DNA of 64,000 nucleotides from Embleya hyalina (GTDB lineage: Bacteria; Actinomycetota; Actinomycetes; Streptomycetales; Streptomycetaceae): contig NZ_BIFH01000015.1 of the NCBI RefSeq assembly GCF_003967355.1, forward strand, positions 590,649 through 654,648. Reading direction: 5' to 3'. Shown here one piece after another: positions 17,607 to 29,098 of the stretch (its first letter is position 1; every line of letters starts with the position of its first letter). Both the position numbers and the translations under genes were made by a program. The notes beneath the pieces were generated by a model. The model saw only the letters and a program-made list of their open reading frames with translations. It was not told where the DNA came from and did not search any database.

Positions 17607-19436
17607 ATGAAGCCGAATCGTCGGGACGTCCTGAAGTACTCGGCCGCGAGCGCGGCACTGCTCGGAGTGGCCGCGTGCTCCGACGACGACAAGGACAAGC
17701 CCGACGGGAAGTCGAGCGACACTCCCAAGTCGGGCGCGCCCAAGCCGGCCGGCGCGGCCGGCACCACGCTGGAGCGCACCCTGGTGCTCGGCCCGCCCGG
17801 ACCGGGCGGCTACCGCAAAGTCGTCGCCGGCCCCGGTGAACCACACCTGCTGCGCAGCGAGTTGGTCCCCGGTGGCGGCTCGGGCGACAAGGCGAAGCGG
17901 CGTTCCCTGGTCGCGTTCACCCAGTTGACCGACATCCACATCCAGGACGCGCAGTCGACGGCGCGCGTGGACTTCCTCGACCGGCACAGCGACAAGGACC
18001 AGCCGTTCGCCAAGCTGCTGCCCTTCCAGTCGGCGTACCGCCCGCAGGAGGTGCTGACCGCGCAGATCGCCGAGGCGATGGTGCAGTCGCTCAACCGGAT
18101 CGGCAAGGGTCCGGCCCTCGGCGCGCCGCTGGCCTTCACGATCTGCACCGGCGACAACACCGACAACATCCAGTTCAACGAGCTGCGCTGGTACATCGAC
18201 GTGCTCGACGGCGGCAGGAAGGTCACGCCCGACTCGGGCGATCGCAACAGGTACGAGGGCCCGATGGACGCGGTGGCGTACCACGAGCGCTACTGGCACC
18301 CCGACGGCACGCCGCCCGGGCAGAAGGACGACGTGCCGCGTGCCCAGTACGGCTATCCCACCGTGCCGGGCCTGTTGGACGCGTGCCGGCGGCCGTTCGA
18401 CGCGACCGGCCTGAAGACGCCCTGGTACAGCGCCTACGGCAACCACGACGGCCTGGTCCAGGGCAACCTGCCGGTCAGCGAACTGCTGGGCAAGGTGGCG
18501 GTCGGCGACGAGAAGGTGCTCGACATATCGCCCGGACAGACCGTGGTCGCGCTGGCCCTCGGCCTGCAGAGCGGCAAGCCCGACGCGCTGGCGGCGCTGT
18601 TGGCCGGCCCCAAGCGCAAGGTCACCGCCGACCCGGATCGTCGCCTCGTCGACCGCGCGGAGACGATCAGGGAGCACTTCAACACCACCGGCCTGCCCAA
18701 GGGCCACGGCTTCACCCAGCAGAACCTGGACACCAAGACCGCGTACTACACCTTCGACCAGGGCCCGGTGCGCTGCCTGGTCCTGGACACGGTGAACTCG
18801 TACGGCTCGGACTCGGGATGCCTGGACCCGACCCAGTTCGCCTGGCTGGAGGACCAGCTGGTCAAGGGCAGTTCGAGCCATCTCGACGAGCGGGGCGGGG
18901 TGGTCCGGGGCACGGGACAGGACAGGCTGTTCGTGCTGTTCAGCCACCACACCATCGAGACGATGACCAACAAGACCGTGCCGGCCGGGGAGCCCGCGCG
19001 GATCCTGGGGCCGCAGGTGCTGGCGCTGTTGCTGCGGTTCCCGAACGTGGTGCTGTGGGTCAACGGGCACACCCACGACAACAAGGTGAAGCCCTATCCG
19101 CGCCCGGCGGGCAGCGCGGTCCCGGGCGGGTTCTGGGAGATCAACACCGCGTCGCACATCGACTGGCCGTCCCAGGCGCGGATCGTGGAGATCGCCGACA
19201 ACGCGAACGGGACCCTGTCCATCTTCGGCACGATCATCGACTCGGCCGGCCCGGAATCACACGGCAACAAACTCGACTCCCCCCTGGCCCTGGCCGCCCT
19301 CGCCCGCGAACTCGCCGGCAACGACTGGCAGGAGCGAGACCGCCCCGACCCCAAGGTCGACGGCCGTCGAGGGCGCCTGGAGGACCGGAACGTGGAACTC
19401 CTGGTACCGGCGCCCTTCAGCCCGTCCGGCGCCTGA
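17607..19436 (+). CDS. TIGR03767-type metallophosphoesterase, Tat-exported lipoprotein
   Basis: 609 residues. The N-terminus has a twin-arginine motif (NRRDVLK, Arg5-Arg6), a hydrophobic core and a lipobox ending at Cys24 (LGVAAC), so the protein is likely Tat-exported and lipid-anchored. The calcineurin-like dimetal site is visible as QLTDIHIQD, CTGDNTDN, YGNHDG and a final NGHTHDN. The size and the long insertions between motifs match the actinobacterial TIGR03767 family, whose substrate is unknown. It stands alone between the dnaK operon and a convergent kinase gene. Confidence 0.85.
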   Translation: MKPNRRDVLKYSAASAALLGVAACSDDDKDKPDGKSSDTPKSGAPKPAGAAGTTLERTLVLGPPGPGGYRKVVAGPGEPHLLRSELVPGGGSGDKAKRRSLVAFTQLTDIHIQDAQSTARVDFLDRHSDKDQPFAKLLPFQSAYRPQEVLTAQIAEAMVQSLNRIGKGPALGAPLAFTICTGDNTDNIQFNELRWYIDVLDGGRKVTPDSGDRNRYEGPMDAVAYHERYWHPDGTPPGQKDDVPRAQYGYPTVPGLLDACRRPFDATGLKTPWYSAYGNHDGLVQGNLPVSELLGKVAVGDEKVLDISPGQTVVALALGLQSGKPDALAALLAGPKRKVTADPDRRLVDRAETIREHFNTTGLPKGHGFTQQNLDTKTAYYTFDQGPVRCLVLDTVNSYGSDSGCLDPTQFAWLEDQLVKGSSSHLDERGGVVRGTGQDRLFVLFSHHTIETMTNKTVPAGEPARILGPQVLALLLRFPNVVLWVNGHTHDNKVKPYPRPAGSAVPGGFWEINTASHIDWPSQARIVEIADNANGTLSIFGTIIDSAGPESHGNKLDSPLALAALARELAGNDWQERDRPDPKVDGRRGRLEDRNVELLVPAPFSPSGA

Positions 19437-19490
19437 GCACGGCGGGCCGCGGGCCGGCCGCGTCGACCCGCGCCGACGAGCGTCGTGGGC

Positions 19491-20156
19491 TCACCACCCC
19501 ACCGTGACCACTCGGGCGCAGCGCGACTTCGAGCGTTTGACCAGTTCGCCGTTGGGGCGATCGCTGCCCGCGACCCAGGCCATCGCCTCGCCGGGGCTGC
19601 GACCGCCCCGGCGCTGGCGCCTGGTCAGCCGCTCGTCGCGCACCCGGTCCGAGGCGTGTACGTACCAGACCTCGGTCATCAGGCAGTAGGCGTCGGCCCA
19701 GCCGGGCGCGTCCAGCGCCAGGTAGTTGCCCTCCGTCACGACGATCCGCGTGCCGGGCCGCACCACGTGCCGCGCGGCCACCGGCTCGTGCAACGTCCGG
19801 TCGTAGTCGGGCACGTACACGTCCCGATCCACCTCCCGCACCACCCGTGCCAGCGTGGTCGCGTAGCCCCACACGTCGAACGTGTCCACCGCGCCCTTGC
19901 GATGCAGCCGCCCGATCCGCTTGAGCTGCACGTTCGAGAGGTGGAACCCGTCGAGCGGCACGTAGGCGGCGGTACCGGAGCCGACCCGCTGCTCGATCGC
20001 GCGCACCAGCCGACCGGCGAGCGTGGACTTCCCGGCTCCCGGCGGACCGGCGAGACCGAGCACGACCCGATCGGCCTCGGGCGCCGCCGGAATGAGTCGT
20101 ACCGCCTCATCCGCGAGCGCGTCGAGTGTTTCGAGAGCACCGGACACATCTGGCAT
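19491..20156 (-). CDS. P-loop nucleoside/nucleotide kinase family protein (uridine kinase/pantothenate kinase-like)
   Basis: 221 residues. The Walker A motif GLAGPPGAGKST is at about 34-45, with VPLDGFHLSN as the substrate-binding segment typical of the phosphoribulokinase/uridine kinase superfamily. VVTEGNYLAL is a Walker B-like strand and RDERLTRRQ is the lid region. It phosphorylates a small nucleoside- or fructose-like substrate that cannot be named here. It is divergent from clpB. The HAIR site 33 bp upstream of its ATG may also affect its expression. Confidence 0.8.
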   Translation of the reverse strand: MPDVSGALETLDALADEAVRLIPAAPEADRVVLGLAGPPGAGKSTLAGRLVRAIEQRVGSGTAAYVPLDGFHLSNVQLKRIGRLHRKGAVDTFDVWGYATTLARVVREVDRDVYVPDYDRTLHEPVAARHVVRPGTRIVVTEGNYLALDAPGWADAYCLMTEVWYVHASDRVRDERLTRRQRRGGRSPGEAMAWVAGSDRPNGELVKRSKSRCARVVTVGW

Positions 20157-20188
20157 GTCCGCAGTGTAAGCATCCCGGCCAACGCATG

Positions 20189-20209
20189 GTTGAGTGGAAT
20201 AGACTCAAC
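20189..20209 (+). promoter_or_regulatory. HAIR element (HspR operator) upstream of clpB
   Basis: GTTGAGT-N7-ACTCAAC, 113 bp before the clpB start and 33 bp from the start of the divergent kinase gene. It matches the HAIR consensus and places clpB in the HspR regulon, as known in Streptomyces. Confidence 0.85.
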
Positions 20210-20321
20210 TTAGTTGTGGTTGGGATAGTCAACGAACCGTTCGGGTGCGGTACACGCGCGGCACGGACGGGATGATGGCCGTGACAGCGCGTGCCCGAAG
20301 CGAAGGAGTCGCACACCTCAC

Positions 20322-22940
<2,619 letters not shown>

Positions 22941-22978
22941 TCGGCCGCCTCGGCGGTCGGTGGGGCATGGTCGAAAAT

Positions 22979-23015
22979 CACGGCGCCGGGACCTCTTGCG
23001 GGTCCCGGCGCCGTG
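22979..23015 (+). terminator. hairpin after clpB
   Basis: CACGGCGCCGGGACC pairs perfectly over 15 bp with GGTCCCGGCGCCGTG around a 7-nt loop, 39 bp after the clpB stop. No U-tract. Confidence 0.7.
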
Positions 23016-23224
23016 GCATGGCAGCATGCGTGTGTACAGATCTGACGGTGCGTCACACAACTGGCGAGCCGGGCGGATCGGTACGCCGCGTCCGGATCGG
23101 CTCGGGAGCCGGTCCGGGGTGGAGTGTGGGGTCCGACAAGATCGTCCGGCGTGGGATAAAGCGGGCAAAACCTGCGAAGCCGATAGCGTCCGGCGTGACA
23201 GATATCATCGTCGCAGTGGTTAAG

Positions 23225-23238
23225 TTACCAGTGGGTAA
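23225..23238. promoter_or_regulatory. candidate operator, TTACC-N4-GGTAA palindrome
   Basis: TTACCAGTGGGTAA is a near-perfect inverted repeat 76 bp before the etfD start. A very similar palindrome precedes the FadE5-like gene near 61880. The binding protein is unknown; a TetR-family fatty-acid regulator is a reasonable guess. Confidence 0.5.
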
Positions 23239-23313
23239 GATGCCCGCACGGCCGTACGCTGTCGGCCGATACACGCCCCGGAAGGGACGTCCCACCGGAG
23301 GAGCCGAACGCCC

Positions 23314-25542
23314 ATGCAGCTCGCAGCGATCGTGATCTCGCTGTTCATCAGCGTGATCGGGTTCGCCCTACTCGGGCGCACCGCCGCATACATCTACTCG
23401 TTCGTCAAACTCGGACAGCCCGTTCGCGGCCGGACCAATGCGGCCGGCAAGCGTCTGGGCACGATGCTGACCGAGACCGTCGGGCACACCCGGATGCTCC
23501 GTTGGGGCATCGTCGGCGCCGCGCACTGGTTCGTCATGGTCGGCTTCGGCGCGCTCATCCTGACCCTGGTCAACGCGTACGGGCAGCTCTTCACGCCCGA
23601 GTTCGCGCTGTGGGGGCTCGGCCACTGGGACCCGTTCGAGGTCTTCACCGAGTTCATGGGCCTGATGACCGTGCTCGGCATCCTGGTGCTGATCGTGATC
23701 CGCCAGCTCAGCCACCCGCGGCGGGCGGGCCGCAAGAGCCGGTTCGGCGGGTCCAACTTCGGCCAGGCGTACTTCGTCGAGTTCGTGGTCGGTTCGGTCG
23801 GCGTGTGCATCATGCTGCTGCGCGGCCTCGAGGGCGCGCTGGCGGGGGTGGACTCGTACGAGCCCGGCTACTGGGTCAGCTATCCGCTGGTCTCCGCGTT
23901 CGGCGGCCTCTCCGAGAACTCGCTGGAGAACCTGGTCTACCTGGTCGCCACGATCAAGATCGTCATCTCGATGACGTGGGCGATCACCATCGGCCTCACC
24001 CCCACCATGGGTGTCGCCTGGCACCGGTTCCTGGCGTTCTTCAACATCTACTTCAAGCGCAACGCCGACGGCACGGTCGCGCTGGGCGCGCTGCAGCCGA
24101 TGACCTCCGGCGGCGAGCCGATCGACTTCGAGGACCCCGCCGACGACGCGGTGTTCGGCGTCAGTCAGGTCGAGCACTTCTCCTGGAAGGGCCTGCTCGA
24201 CTTCTCCACCTGTACCGAGTGCGGTCGGTGCCAGTCGCAGTGCCCCGCGTGGAACACCGGCAAGCCGCTGTCCCCGAAGCTGCTGATCATGTCGCTGCGC
24301 GAGCACGCCTACGCCAAGGCGCCGTACCTGCTCGCGGGCGGCGGCAAGGACGAGGAAGGCAACGAGAAGGCCACGCCCGAGCAGCTGGCCAAGGTCCCGG
24401 CGGCGGCGCTCGCCGAGGCCGAGCGGCCGCTGATCGGCACCGCGGAGGAGAACGGGGTCATCGACCCCGACGTGTTGTGGTCGTGCACCACGTGCGGCGC
24501 GTGTGTCGAGCAGTGCCCGGTCGACATCGAGCACGTGGACCACATCGTCGACATGCGCCGCTACCAGGTGCTGATCGAGAGCGCGTTCCCGTCCGAGGCG
24601 GCGACGATGCTCAAGGGCCTGGAGAACAAGGGCAACCCGTGGGGCGTGGCCACCAAGGCCCGGCTCGACTGGGTCAAGGAGCTGAAGAAGACCACCGGCA
24701 TCGAGGTCCCGATCGTCGGCCAGGACATCGAGCCCGCCGAGCTGGAGTACCTGTACTGGGTCGGCTGCGCGGGTGCGCTGGCCGACGGCCCGAAGAAGAC
24801 CACCAAGGCGTTCGCCGAGCTGCTCGACATCGCGGGCGTCAAGTACGGGATCCTCGGCAAGGAGGAGTCCTGCACGGGCGACTCGGCGCGCCGGCTCGGC
24901 TCCGAGGTGGTCTTCCAGATGCTCGCGGCGCAGAACGTCGAGACGCTGAACGCGGCGCTCGAGGACGCGCCGAAGAAGCGCATCGTCACCACCTGCCCGC
25001 ACTGCTTCAACACGCTGGCGAATGAATACCCGCAGTTGGACGGGCACTTCGAGGTCATCCACCACACCCAGCTGCTCCAGCACCTGATCGACGAGGGCCG
25101 GCTGCTGCCGGTCGGGCCGGTCGACGGTCTGGTGACCTACCACGACCCGTGCTACCTCGGTCGGCACAACAAGGTCTACACGCCCCCGCGCGAGATCATC
25201 GCGAGGGTGCCGGGCCTGCGGAACGAGGAGATGCACCGGCACAAGGAGCGCGGCTTCTGCTGCGGCGCCGGCGGTGCGCGCATGTGGATGGAGGAGCGCA
25301 TCGGCAAGCGCATCAACAACGAGCGCATGGACGAGGCGCTGTCGCTCAAGCCGGACATCGTCTCCACCGCGTGCCCGTTCTGCCTGGTGATGTTCACCGA
25401 CTCGATCAACGCCAAGAAGCAGGCGGGCGAGGCGAAGGAGGAGCTCCAGGTGGTCGACGTGGCGCAGCTGCTGCTCCAGTCGGTCAAGCAGCCGGAGCCG
25501 CCGGCCGAGGAGGACGTCCTGGAGGACGCGGGGGCCAAGTAG
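23314..25542 (+). CDS. EtfD-type membrane iron-sulphur oxidoreductase (ETF:menaquinone oxidoreductase)
   Basis: 742 residues. Five or so transmembrane helices lie in the first ~260 residues, including an NarI/HdrE-like haem-b region (LRWGIVGAAHWFVMVGFGAL). Two 4Fe-4S motifs follow, CTECGRCQSQCP and CTTCGACVEQCPVD. Two CCG domains complete it, with CTGDSARR/CPHCF and FCCGAGGARMW/CPFC. Mycobacterial EtfD with this layout passes electrons from acyl-CoA dehydrogenases via EtfAB to menaquinone. GGAGGA precedes the ATG. The FadE5-like dehydrogenase at 62023 is a plausible electron donor. Confidence 0.88.
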   Translation: MQLAAIVISLFISVIGFALLGRTAAYIYSFVKLGQPVRGRTNAAGKRLGTMLTETVGHTRMLRWGIVGAAHWFVMVGFGALILTLVNAYGQLFTPEFALWGLGHWDPFEVFTEFMGLMTVLGILVLIVIRQLSHPRRAGRKSRFGGSNFGQAYFVEFVVGSVGVCIMLLRGLEGALAGVDSYEPGYWVSYPLVSAFGGLSENSLENLVYLVATIKIVISMTWAITIGLTPTMGVAWHRFLAFFNIYFKRNADGTVALGALQPMTSGGEPIDFEDPADDAVFGVSQVEHFSWKGLLDFSTCTECGRCQSQCPAWNTGKPLSPKLLIMSLREHAYAKAPYLLAGGGKDEEGNEKATPEQLAKVPAAALAEAERPLIGTAEENGVIDPDVLWSCTTCGACVEQCPVDIEHVDHIVDMRRYQVLIESAFPSEAATMLKGLENKGNPWGVATKARLDWVKELKKTTGIEVPIVGQDIEPAELEYLYWVGCAGALADGPKKTTKAFAELLDIAGVKYGILGKEESCTGDSARRLGSEVVFQMLAAQNVETLNAALEDAPKKRIVTTCPHCFNTLANEYPQLDGHFEVIHHTQLLQHLIDEGRLLPVGPVDGLVTYHDPCYLGRHNKVYTPPREIIARVPGLRNEEMHRHKERGFCCGAGGARMWMEERIGKRINNERMDEALSLKPDIVSTACPFCLVMFTDSINAKKQAGEAKEELQVVDVAQLLLQSVKQPEPPAEEDVLEDAGAK

Positions 25543-25684
25543 CTTTTTCGCGGCGCGCTTCGGTGCGCTCGATGTGCGGCGAGCGCCGTCGGTTCCCTCG
25601 GGGCCGGCGGCGTTCGGTTTTGTGCCCGAATTACCACCGTCCCGCGACGACGGAGGGGGGTGTGGTGCCGGTACCGTCAGGGGT

Positions 25685-26704
25685 GTGACTGGCAATGGAC
25701 CCTACGACCCGTACCGGCAACAGCCCCCGCCTGCCGGCCAGGGTTACCCACCTCAGTACGGCGGGGCTTACGGCGACGGGCACGGGGGGCAGCAGGGGCA
25801 GCCCGGATATGGGCACCCCGGGCAGCAGGGGCAGCCTGGGCAACCCGGGCAGCAGCCCGGGTACGGGCAGCCGGGGTATGGGCCGCCCGGGCAGCAGGGG
25901 TACGGGCAGCCTGGGCAACAGGGGTATGGGCAACCGGTTCCTCCCGGGCAGCAGGGGTACGGGCAGCCGGTTCCTCCGCCGCCGTCGCCGCAGGGTGGGC
26001 GGGGCGGGTCGCCGGACTCGGGTTACGGGCCGCTGTCGTTGCCCGACGAGACGAGCCTGTACATCTACGGCGCGCCGCCGGAGGAGTACACGACGGTGAC
26101 GCCGTCGGTGCCGCCTCCGCAACCGCAGCAGTACCAGCCGCCGCCGTACGGCGGACCGCCGAGGTACCTGCACTGGAAAGAGGTGCTGAGCGGGCTCGTG
26201 CTGCGCCCGCTGCGCACCATGGACGAGGTCCGCGACCAGGCGGTGTGGTGGCCGGCGCTGATCATGTCCGCGCTCGGCGGTGTGCTCGCGGTGCTGGCCA
26301 ACGACGCGTCGCGCAAGGAGATCGTGCACTCGACGCTGAGCACGAGCGTGCCGGCGATCGGCATCGTCGTGGTCATGGTGCCCGCGTTCTGCGCGCTGCT
26401 CGGCCTGGTCTCGCACGCGCTGGCCACCCAGTTCGGCGGCAACGGCTCGCCGACGCCGTTCATCACGCTGTCGATGATCGTGGTCTGGATCGCGGACGCG
26501 CCGCGGCTGGCGGTCGCGATGTTCGCGCCGGACAAGAACTCGATCGTGACCGGCGTCGGGCTGCTCTCGTTCGTGCTGACGGCGTGGTTGTTGACGACGT
26601 TGATGATGCGCGTGCACGAGCTGGCGTGGCCGCGTGCGCTCGGTTGTGTGGCGGTCGAGCTGATCGCGTTGTTGTTGGTGTTGAAGCTGCCTTTGACGTC
26701 GTGA
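25685..26704 (+). CDS. Yip1-domain membrane protein with Gln/Pro/Gly-rich N-terminal repeats
   Basis: 339 residues from a GTG start. The first ~150 residues are GYGQPGQQ-type repeats, with an LPDETSLYIYG segment before the membrane part. The C-terminal ~180 residues have about five hydrophobic helices (WWPALIMSALGGVLAVLA, IGIVVVMVPAFCALLGLVS, FITLSMIVVWIADAPR and so on) matching the Yip1 family. The repeat tail resembles those of the DUF3558-like cluster at 9-13 kb, but the membrane domains are unrelated. Function unknown. Upstream in-frame codons exist, but the GTG gives the normal MTGNGPYDPY-type start. Confidence 0.72.
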   Translation: MTGNGPYDPYRQQPPPAGQGYPPQYGGAYGDGHGGQQGQPGYGHPGQQGQPGQPGQQPGYGQPGYGPPGQQGYGQPGQQGYGQPVPPGQQGYGQPVPPPPSPQGGRGGSPDSGYGPLSLPDETSLYIYGAPPEEYTTVTPSVPPPQPQQYQPPPYGGPPRYLHWKEVLSGLVLRPLRTMDEVRDQAVWWPALIMSALGGVLAVLANDASRKEIVHSTLSTSVPAIGIVVVMVPAFCALLGLVSHALATQFGGNGSPTPFITLSMIVVWIADAPRLAVAMFAPDKNSIVTGVGLLSFVLTAWLLTTLMMRVHELAWPRALGCVAVELIALLLVLKLPLTS

Positions 26705-26724
26705 GGTCGTGAGGTCGTGAGGTC
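26701..26724. repeat. 8-bp tandem repeat
   Basis: GTGAGGTC occurs three times in tandem overlapping the stop of the Yip1 gene, followed by the related GCGACGTC. Likely slippage-derived. Confidence 0.7.
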
Positions 26725-26906
26725 GCGACGTCGGGGGGTCGGGGGCGTGGGGCGGGGCTCTTTCGGCCCCGTGCACCGGGTTCGGGGCGGGGGCGGGGGC
26801 TGACGCCTGGTCAGGCCGGCGGCGAAGCGTGCCGGCAGTGGACCAACCGGACCGCAAGCGGCACGGTCGAGCCGCGTTGCGGATCTGTTCGGGGGCCGTT
26901 TCGGGC

Positions 26907-26936
26907 GGTGTACTCGTAGGAGTACGGGAGTACACC
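26907..26936 (+). promoter_or_regulatory. palindromic operator-like element upstream of the prim-pol-like gene
   Basis: GGTGTACTC (26907-26915) is the exact inverse of GAGTACACC (26928-26936), and an internal GAGTAC creates a second overlapping dyad (GTACTC-N4-GAGTAC). It is centred about 70 bp before the ATG at 26990. It looks like a two-dimer operator; the regulator is unknown. Confidence 0.55.
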
Positions 26937-26989
26937 TGCCGGACCACGACACTTCGCCGTGGTCGCGGCCCGCGAGGAACGGAACGGAC

Positions 26990-27592
26990 ATGCTTGTGCG
27001 GCAACGCACCCGGGCTGCGCTCCAGGCCGCCGCCCTCTTCTACGTCGTGGACCGGGGTTGGCCCGTGCTGCCCGGTGCCTACGTCGAGGACGGCCGATGT
27101 TCGTGCGGCGACACCGAGTGCCCCGACCCCGGGGCACATCCCGCCGCCGAACCGGGGCTGACCCGGGCCACCCGGTCGACGGACGACGTGTGGGAATGGT
27201 GGAGCGGCAAGCCGTACACCGTCCTGCTGGCGAGCGGGCTGGAGTTCGACGTCCTGGACGCGCCGGCACAGGTCGGCTACGCGGCGATCCGCCAGCTCGA
27301 GGTGGTCGGCCTGCCGCTGGGGCCGGTGTTGCAGCTACCGGGCGAGCGGTTGTTGTTCCTGGTCGACCCGGGCGCGCGCAACCTGTACTGGTACACGGTG
27401 GACCACAACGACACGGCCCGGTTCGACGTCCGGCACCACGCGGTCGGCCACTTCGTACCGGCGCCGCCCTCGTCCACGGCGTGCGGGGGGCGGACGCGGT
27501 GGGCGGTGCCGCCGGACCCGATCGAGCGGGGCCTGCCGGGGGCGGTGGACGTGCTCGGTGCGTTGATGCGGTTCAGCACACAGGCGCGGTGA
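26990..27592 (+). CDS. bifunctional DNA primase/polymerase (prim-pol) domain protein, reduced
   Basis: 200 residues resembling the stand-alone prim-pol-like proteins common in Streptomyces. It has AALFYVVDRGWPVLPGAY, a short Cys cluster CSCGDTECPDPGAHP, a WSGKPYTVLL strand and the C-terminal HHAVGHFVPAPPS block. The conserved acidic DxD-type catalytic residues are not evident: the position normally reading GxxFDVLDVP here has LEFDVLDAP. Enzyme activity is therefore uncertain and a regulatory role is possible. No helicase or replication partner is adjacent. Confidence 0.72.
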   Translation: MLVRQRTRAALQAAALFYVVDRGWPVLPGAYVEDGRCSCGDTECPDPGAHPAAEPGLTRATRSTDDVWEWWSGKPYTVLLASGLEFDVLDAPAQVGYAAIRQLEVVGLPLGPVLQLPGERLLFLVDPGARNLYWYTVDHNDTARFDVRHHAVGHFVPAPPSSTACGGRTRWAVPPDPIERGLPGAVDVLGALMRFSTQAR

Positions 27593-27628
27593 CCGGGGGC
27601 GAAGTCGTCCCGTACCGCCGCTCGTCGC

Positions 27629-28126
27629 TCAGGCGTCGAGGATCTGGCCCTGGCGGGTGACCACGGGCGGCTCGACGGACCACGGGAAGTTGATCCAGTC
27701 GTCGGTGTGCTTCCACACGTATTCGCACTTCACCAGCGACTGCGGCTTCTCGTACACCACGGCGCAGCGCACCTCGGCCACATTGCCCTCGCAGAAGTCG
27801 CGGACCAGGAGCAGCGTCTTGCCGGTGTCGGCGACGTCGTCCGCGATGAGCACCTTCTTGTTCGAGAAGTCCACCACGTCGGGCACCGGCGCGAGCATGA
27901 CCGGCATGTCCAGCGTGGTGCCGATCCCCGTGTAGAACTCGACGTTGACGAGGTGCAGGTTCTTCACGTCCAGCGCGTACGCGAGCGCGCCGGCCGCGAA
28001 CACGCCGCCGCGGGCGATCGACAGGATGATGTCGGGCTCGTACCCGTCCGCCGCGACCTGCATGGCCAGCTCGCGCGTGGCCTGGCCGAAGAGCGGCCAG
28101 GTGAGGTTTTCGCGCACGTCACTCAT
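27629..28126 (-). CDS. phosphoribosyltransferase (xanthine/guanine PRTase-like)
   Basis: 165 residues with a type I PRTase core. SIARGGVFAAGALAYAL forms the PPi loop region. VLIADDVADTGKTL is the PRPP-binding motif at about residue 90-103, and the C-terminal DDWINFPW hood resembles that of xanthine/guanine PRTases. It transfers a purine base onto PRPP in nucleotide salvage. It ends convergently with the prim-pol-like gene and lies upstream of nothing on its own strand except the dcd side. Confidence 0.82.
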   Translation of the reverse strand: MSDVRENLTWPLFGQATRELAMQVAADGYEPDIILSIARGGVFAAGALAYALDVKNLHLVNVEFYTGIGTTLDMPVMLAPVPDVVDFSNKKVLIADDVADTGKTLLLVRDFCEGNVAEVRCAVVYEKPQSLVKCEYVWKHTDDWINFPWSVEPPVVTRQGQILDA

Positions 28127-28253
28127 GTCCGGGGATGCCTATCTTCTGTTCGGGGGTGTCGGTCGCGGGGACGTGGACCGGAGTCGGGGCCGACGTCGGG
28201 ATCGGGGCCGTGGGCCGGGTCGTCCCCGACCGTCGTCCCGGGCCACCGCCTCC

Positions 28254-28835
28254 CTAGTCGCGGACGTTCGTGCGGTGGAAGTCCTTGAACGAACGTGAGG
28301 GGGTCGGCCCGCGCTGTCCCTGGTAGCGCGACCCGTACACCGAGGACCCGTACGGGAACTCGGCCGGCGACGACAGCCGGAACATGCACAGCTGGCCGAT
28401 CTTCATCCCCGGCCACAACTTGATCGGCAGGGTCGCGACGTTGGACAGCTCCAGCGTCACATGCCCGGAGAAGCCCGGGTCGATGAACCCGGCGGTCGAG
28501 TGCGTCAGCAGCCCGAGCCGCCCCAACGAACTCTTCCCCTCCAGCCGCGACGCGACGTCGTCCGGCAACGACACGACCTCGTAGGTCGAACCGAGCGCGA
28601 ACTCGCCCGGGTGCAGGATGAACGGTTCGCCCTCCGGCGGCTCGATCATCCGCGTGAGGTCGGGCTGCTCGACGGCGGGATCGATGTGCGGGTACTTGTG
28701 GTTCTCGAAGACCCGAAAGAACCGGTCGAGTCGAACGTCCACACTCGACGGCTGAACCATGGCCGGCTCGTAGGGATCGATCCGAACCCGACCGCAGTCG
28801 ATCTCCGCGCGAATGTCCTTGTCCGATAGAAGCAC
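28254..28835 (-). CDS. dcd: dCTP deaminase
   Basis: 193 residues from a GTG start (the family opening [12 protein letters not shown]). Motifs include [16 protein letters not shown], the catalytic region [20 protein letters not shown] with the general-base glutamate, and the C-terminal [15 protein letters not shown] lid. The enzyme converts dCTP to dUTP for dTMP synthesis. A longer open frame upstream to 28949 is not family-like. The gene sits immediately before the tRNA-Gly gene, in opposite orientation. Confidence 0.93.
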   Translation of the reverse strand: MLLSDKDIRAEIDCGRVRIDPYEPAMVQPSSVDVRLDRFFRVFENHKYPHIDPAVEQPDLTRMIEPPEGEPFILHPGEFALGSTYEVVSLPDDVASRLEGKSSLGRLGLLTHSTAGFIDPGFSGHVTLELSNVATLPIKLWPGMKIGQLCMFRLSSPAEFPYGSSVYGSRYQGQRGPTPSRSFKDFHRTNVRD

Positions 28836-28962
28836 GGGCAAAGCGTAATCGCAGCCCCCCGGATCCACCCAAACGCTCCCGCACCCACCGCCGGAACGAT
28901 GCTGCGACCACACTCGACCATCCGGTAGAGTGACGGTGCAGCGCTCCAAGGAGCCCTGTGTT

Positions 28963-29033
28963 GCGGGCGTAGTTTAATGGTAGAACATGAGCTTCCCAAG
29001 CTTAGAACGCGAGTTCGATTCTCGTCGCCCGCT
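28963..29033 (+). tRNA. tRNA-Gly (anticodon CCC)
   Basis: A 71-nt cloverleaf. The acceptor stem is GCGGGCG/CGCCCGC, the D arm contains AATGGTA, the anticodon stem-loop is TGAGC-TTCCCAA-GCTTA with CCC at positions 34-36, and the T loop is TTCGATT. CCA is not encoded. Its 3' half (from 28991) is repeated at 36358, marking it as an integration site. A hairpin (AAGGCCCAGGTC/ATCTGGGCCTT) follows as a probable terminator. Confidence 0.95.
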
Positions 29034-29035
29034 CG
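28991..29035 (+). other. attachment site copy (left), within tRNA-Gly
   Basis: The 45 bp starting GCTTCCCAAGCTTAGAACGC are identical to 36358-36402. This copy completes the intact tRNA gene. Confidence 0.85.
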
Positions 29036-29098
29036 TTTGATGAAGGCCCAGGTCACGGACATGATCCGAGATCTGGGCCTTCGTCGTTTCCAGGGCTC

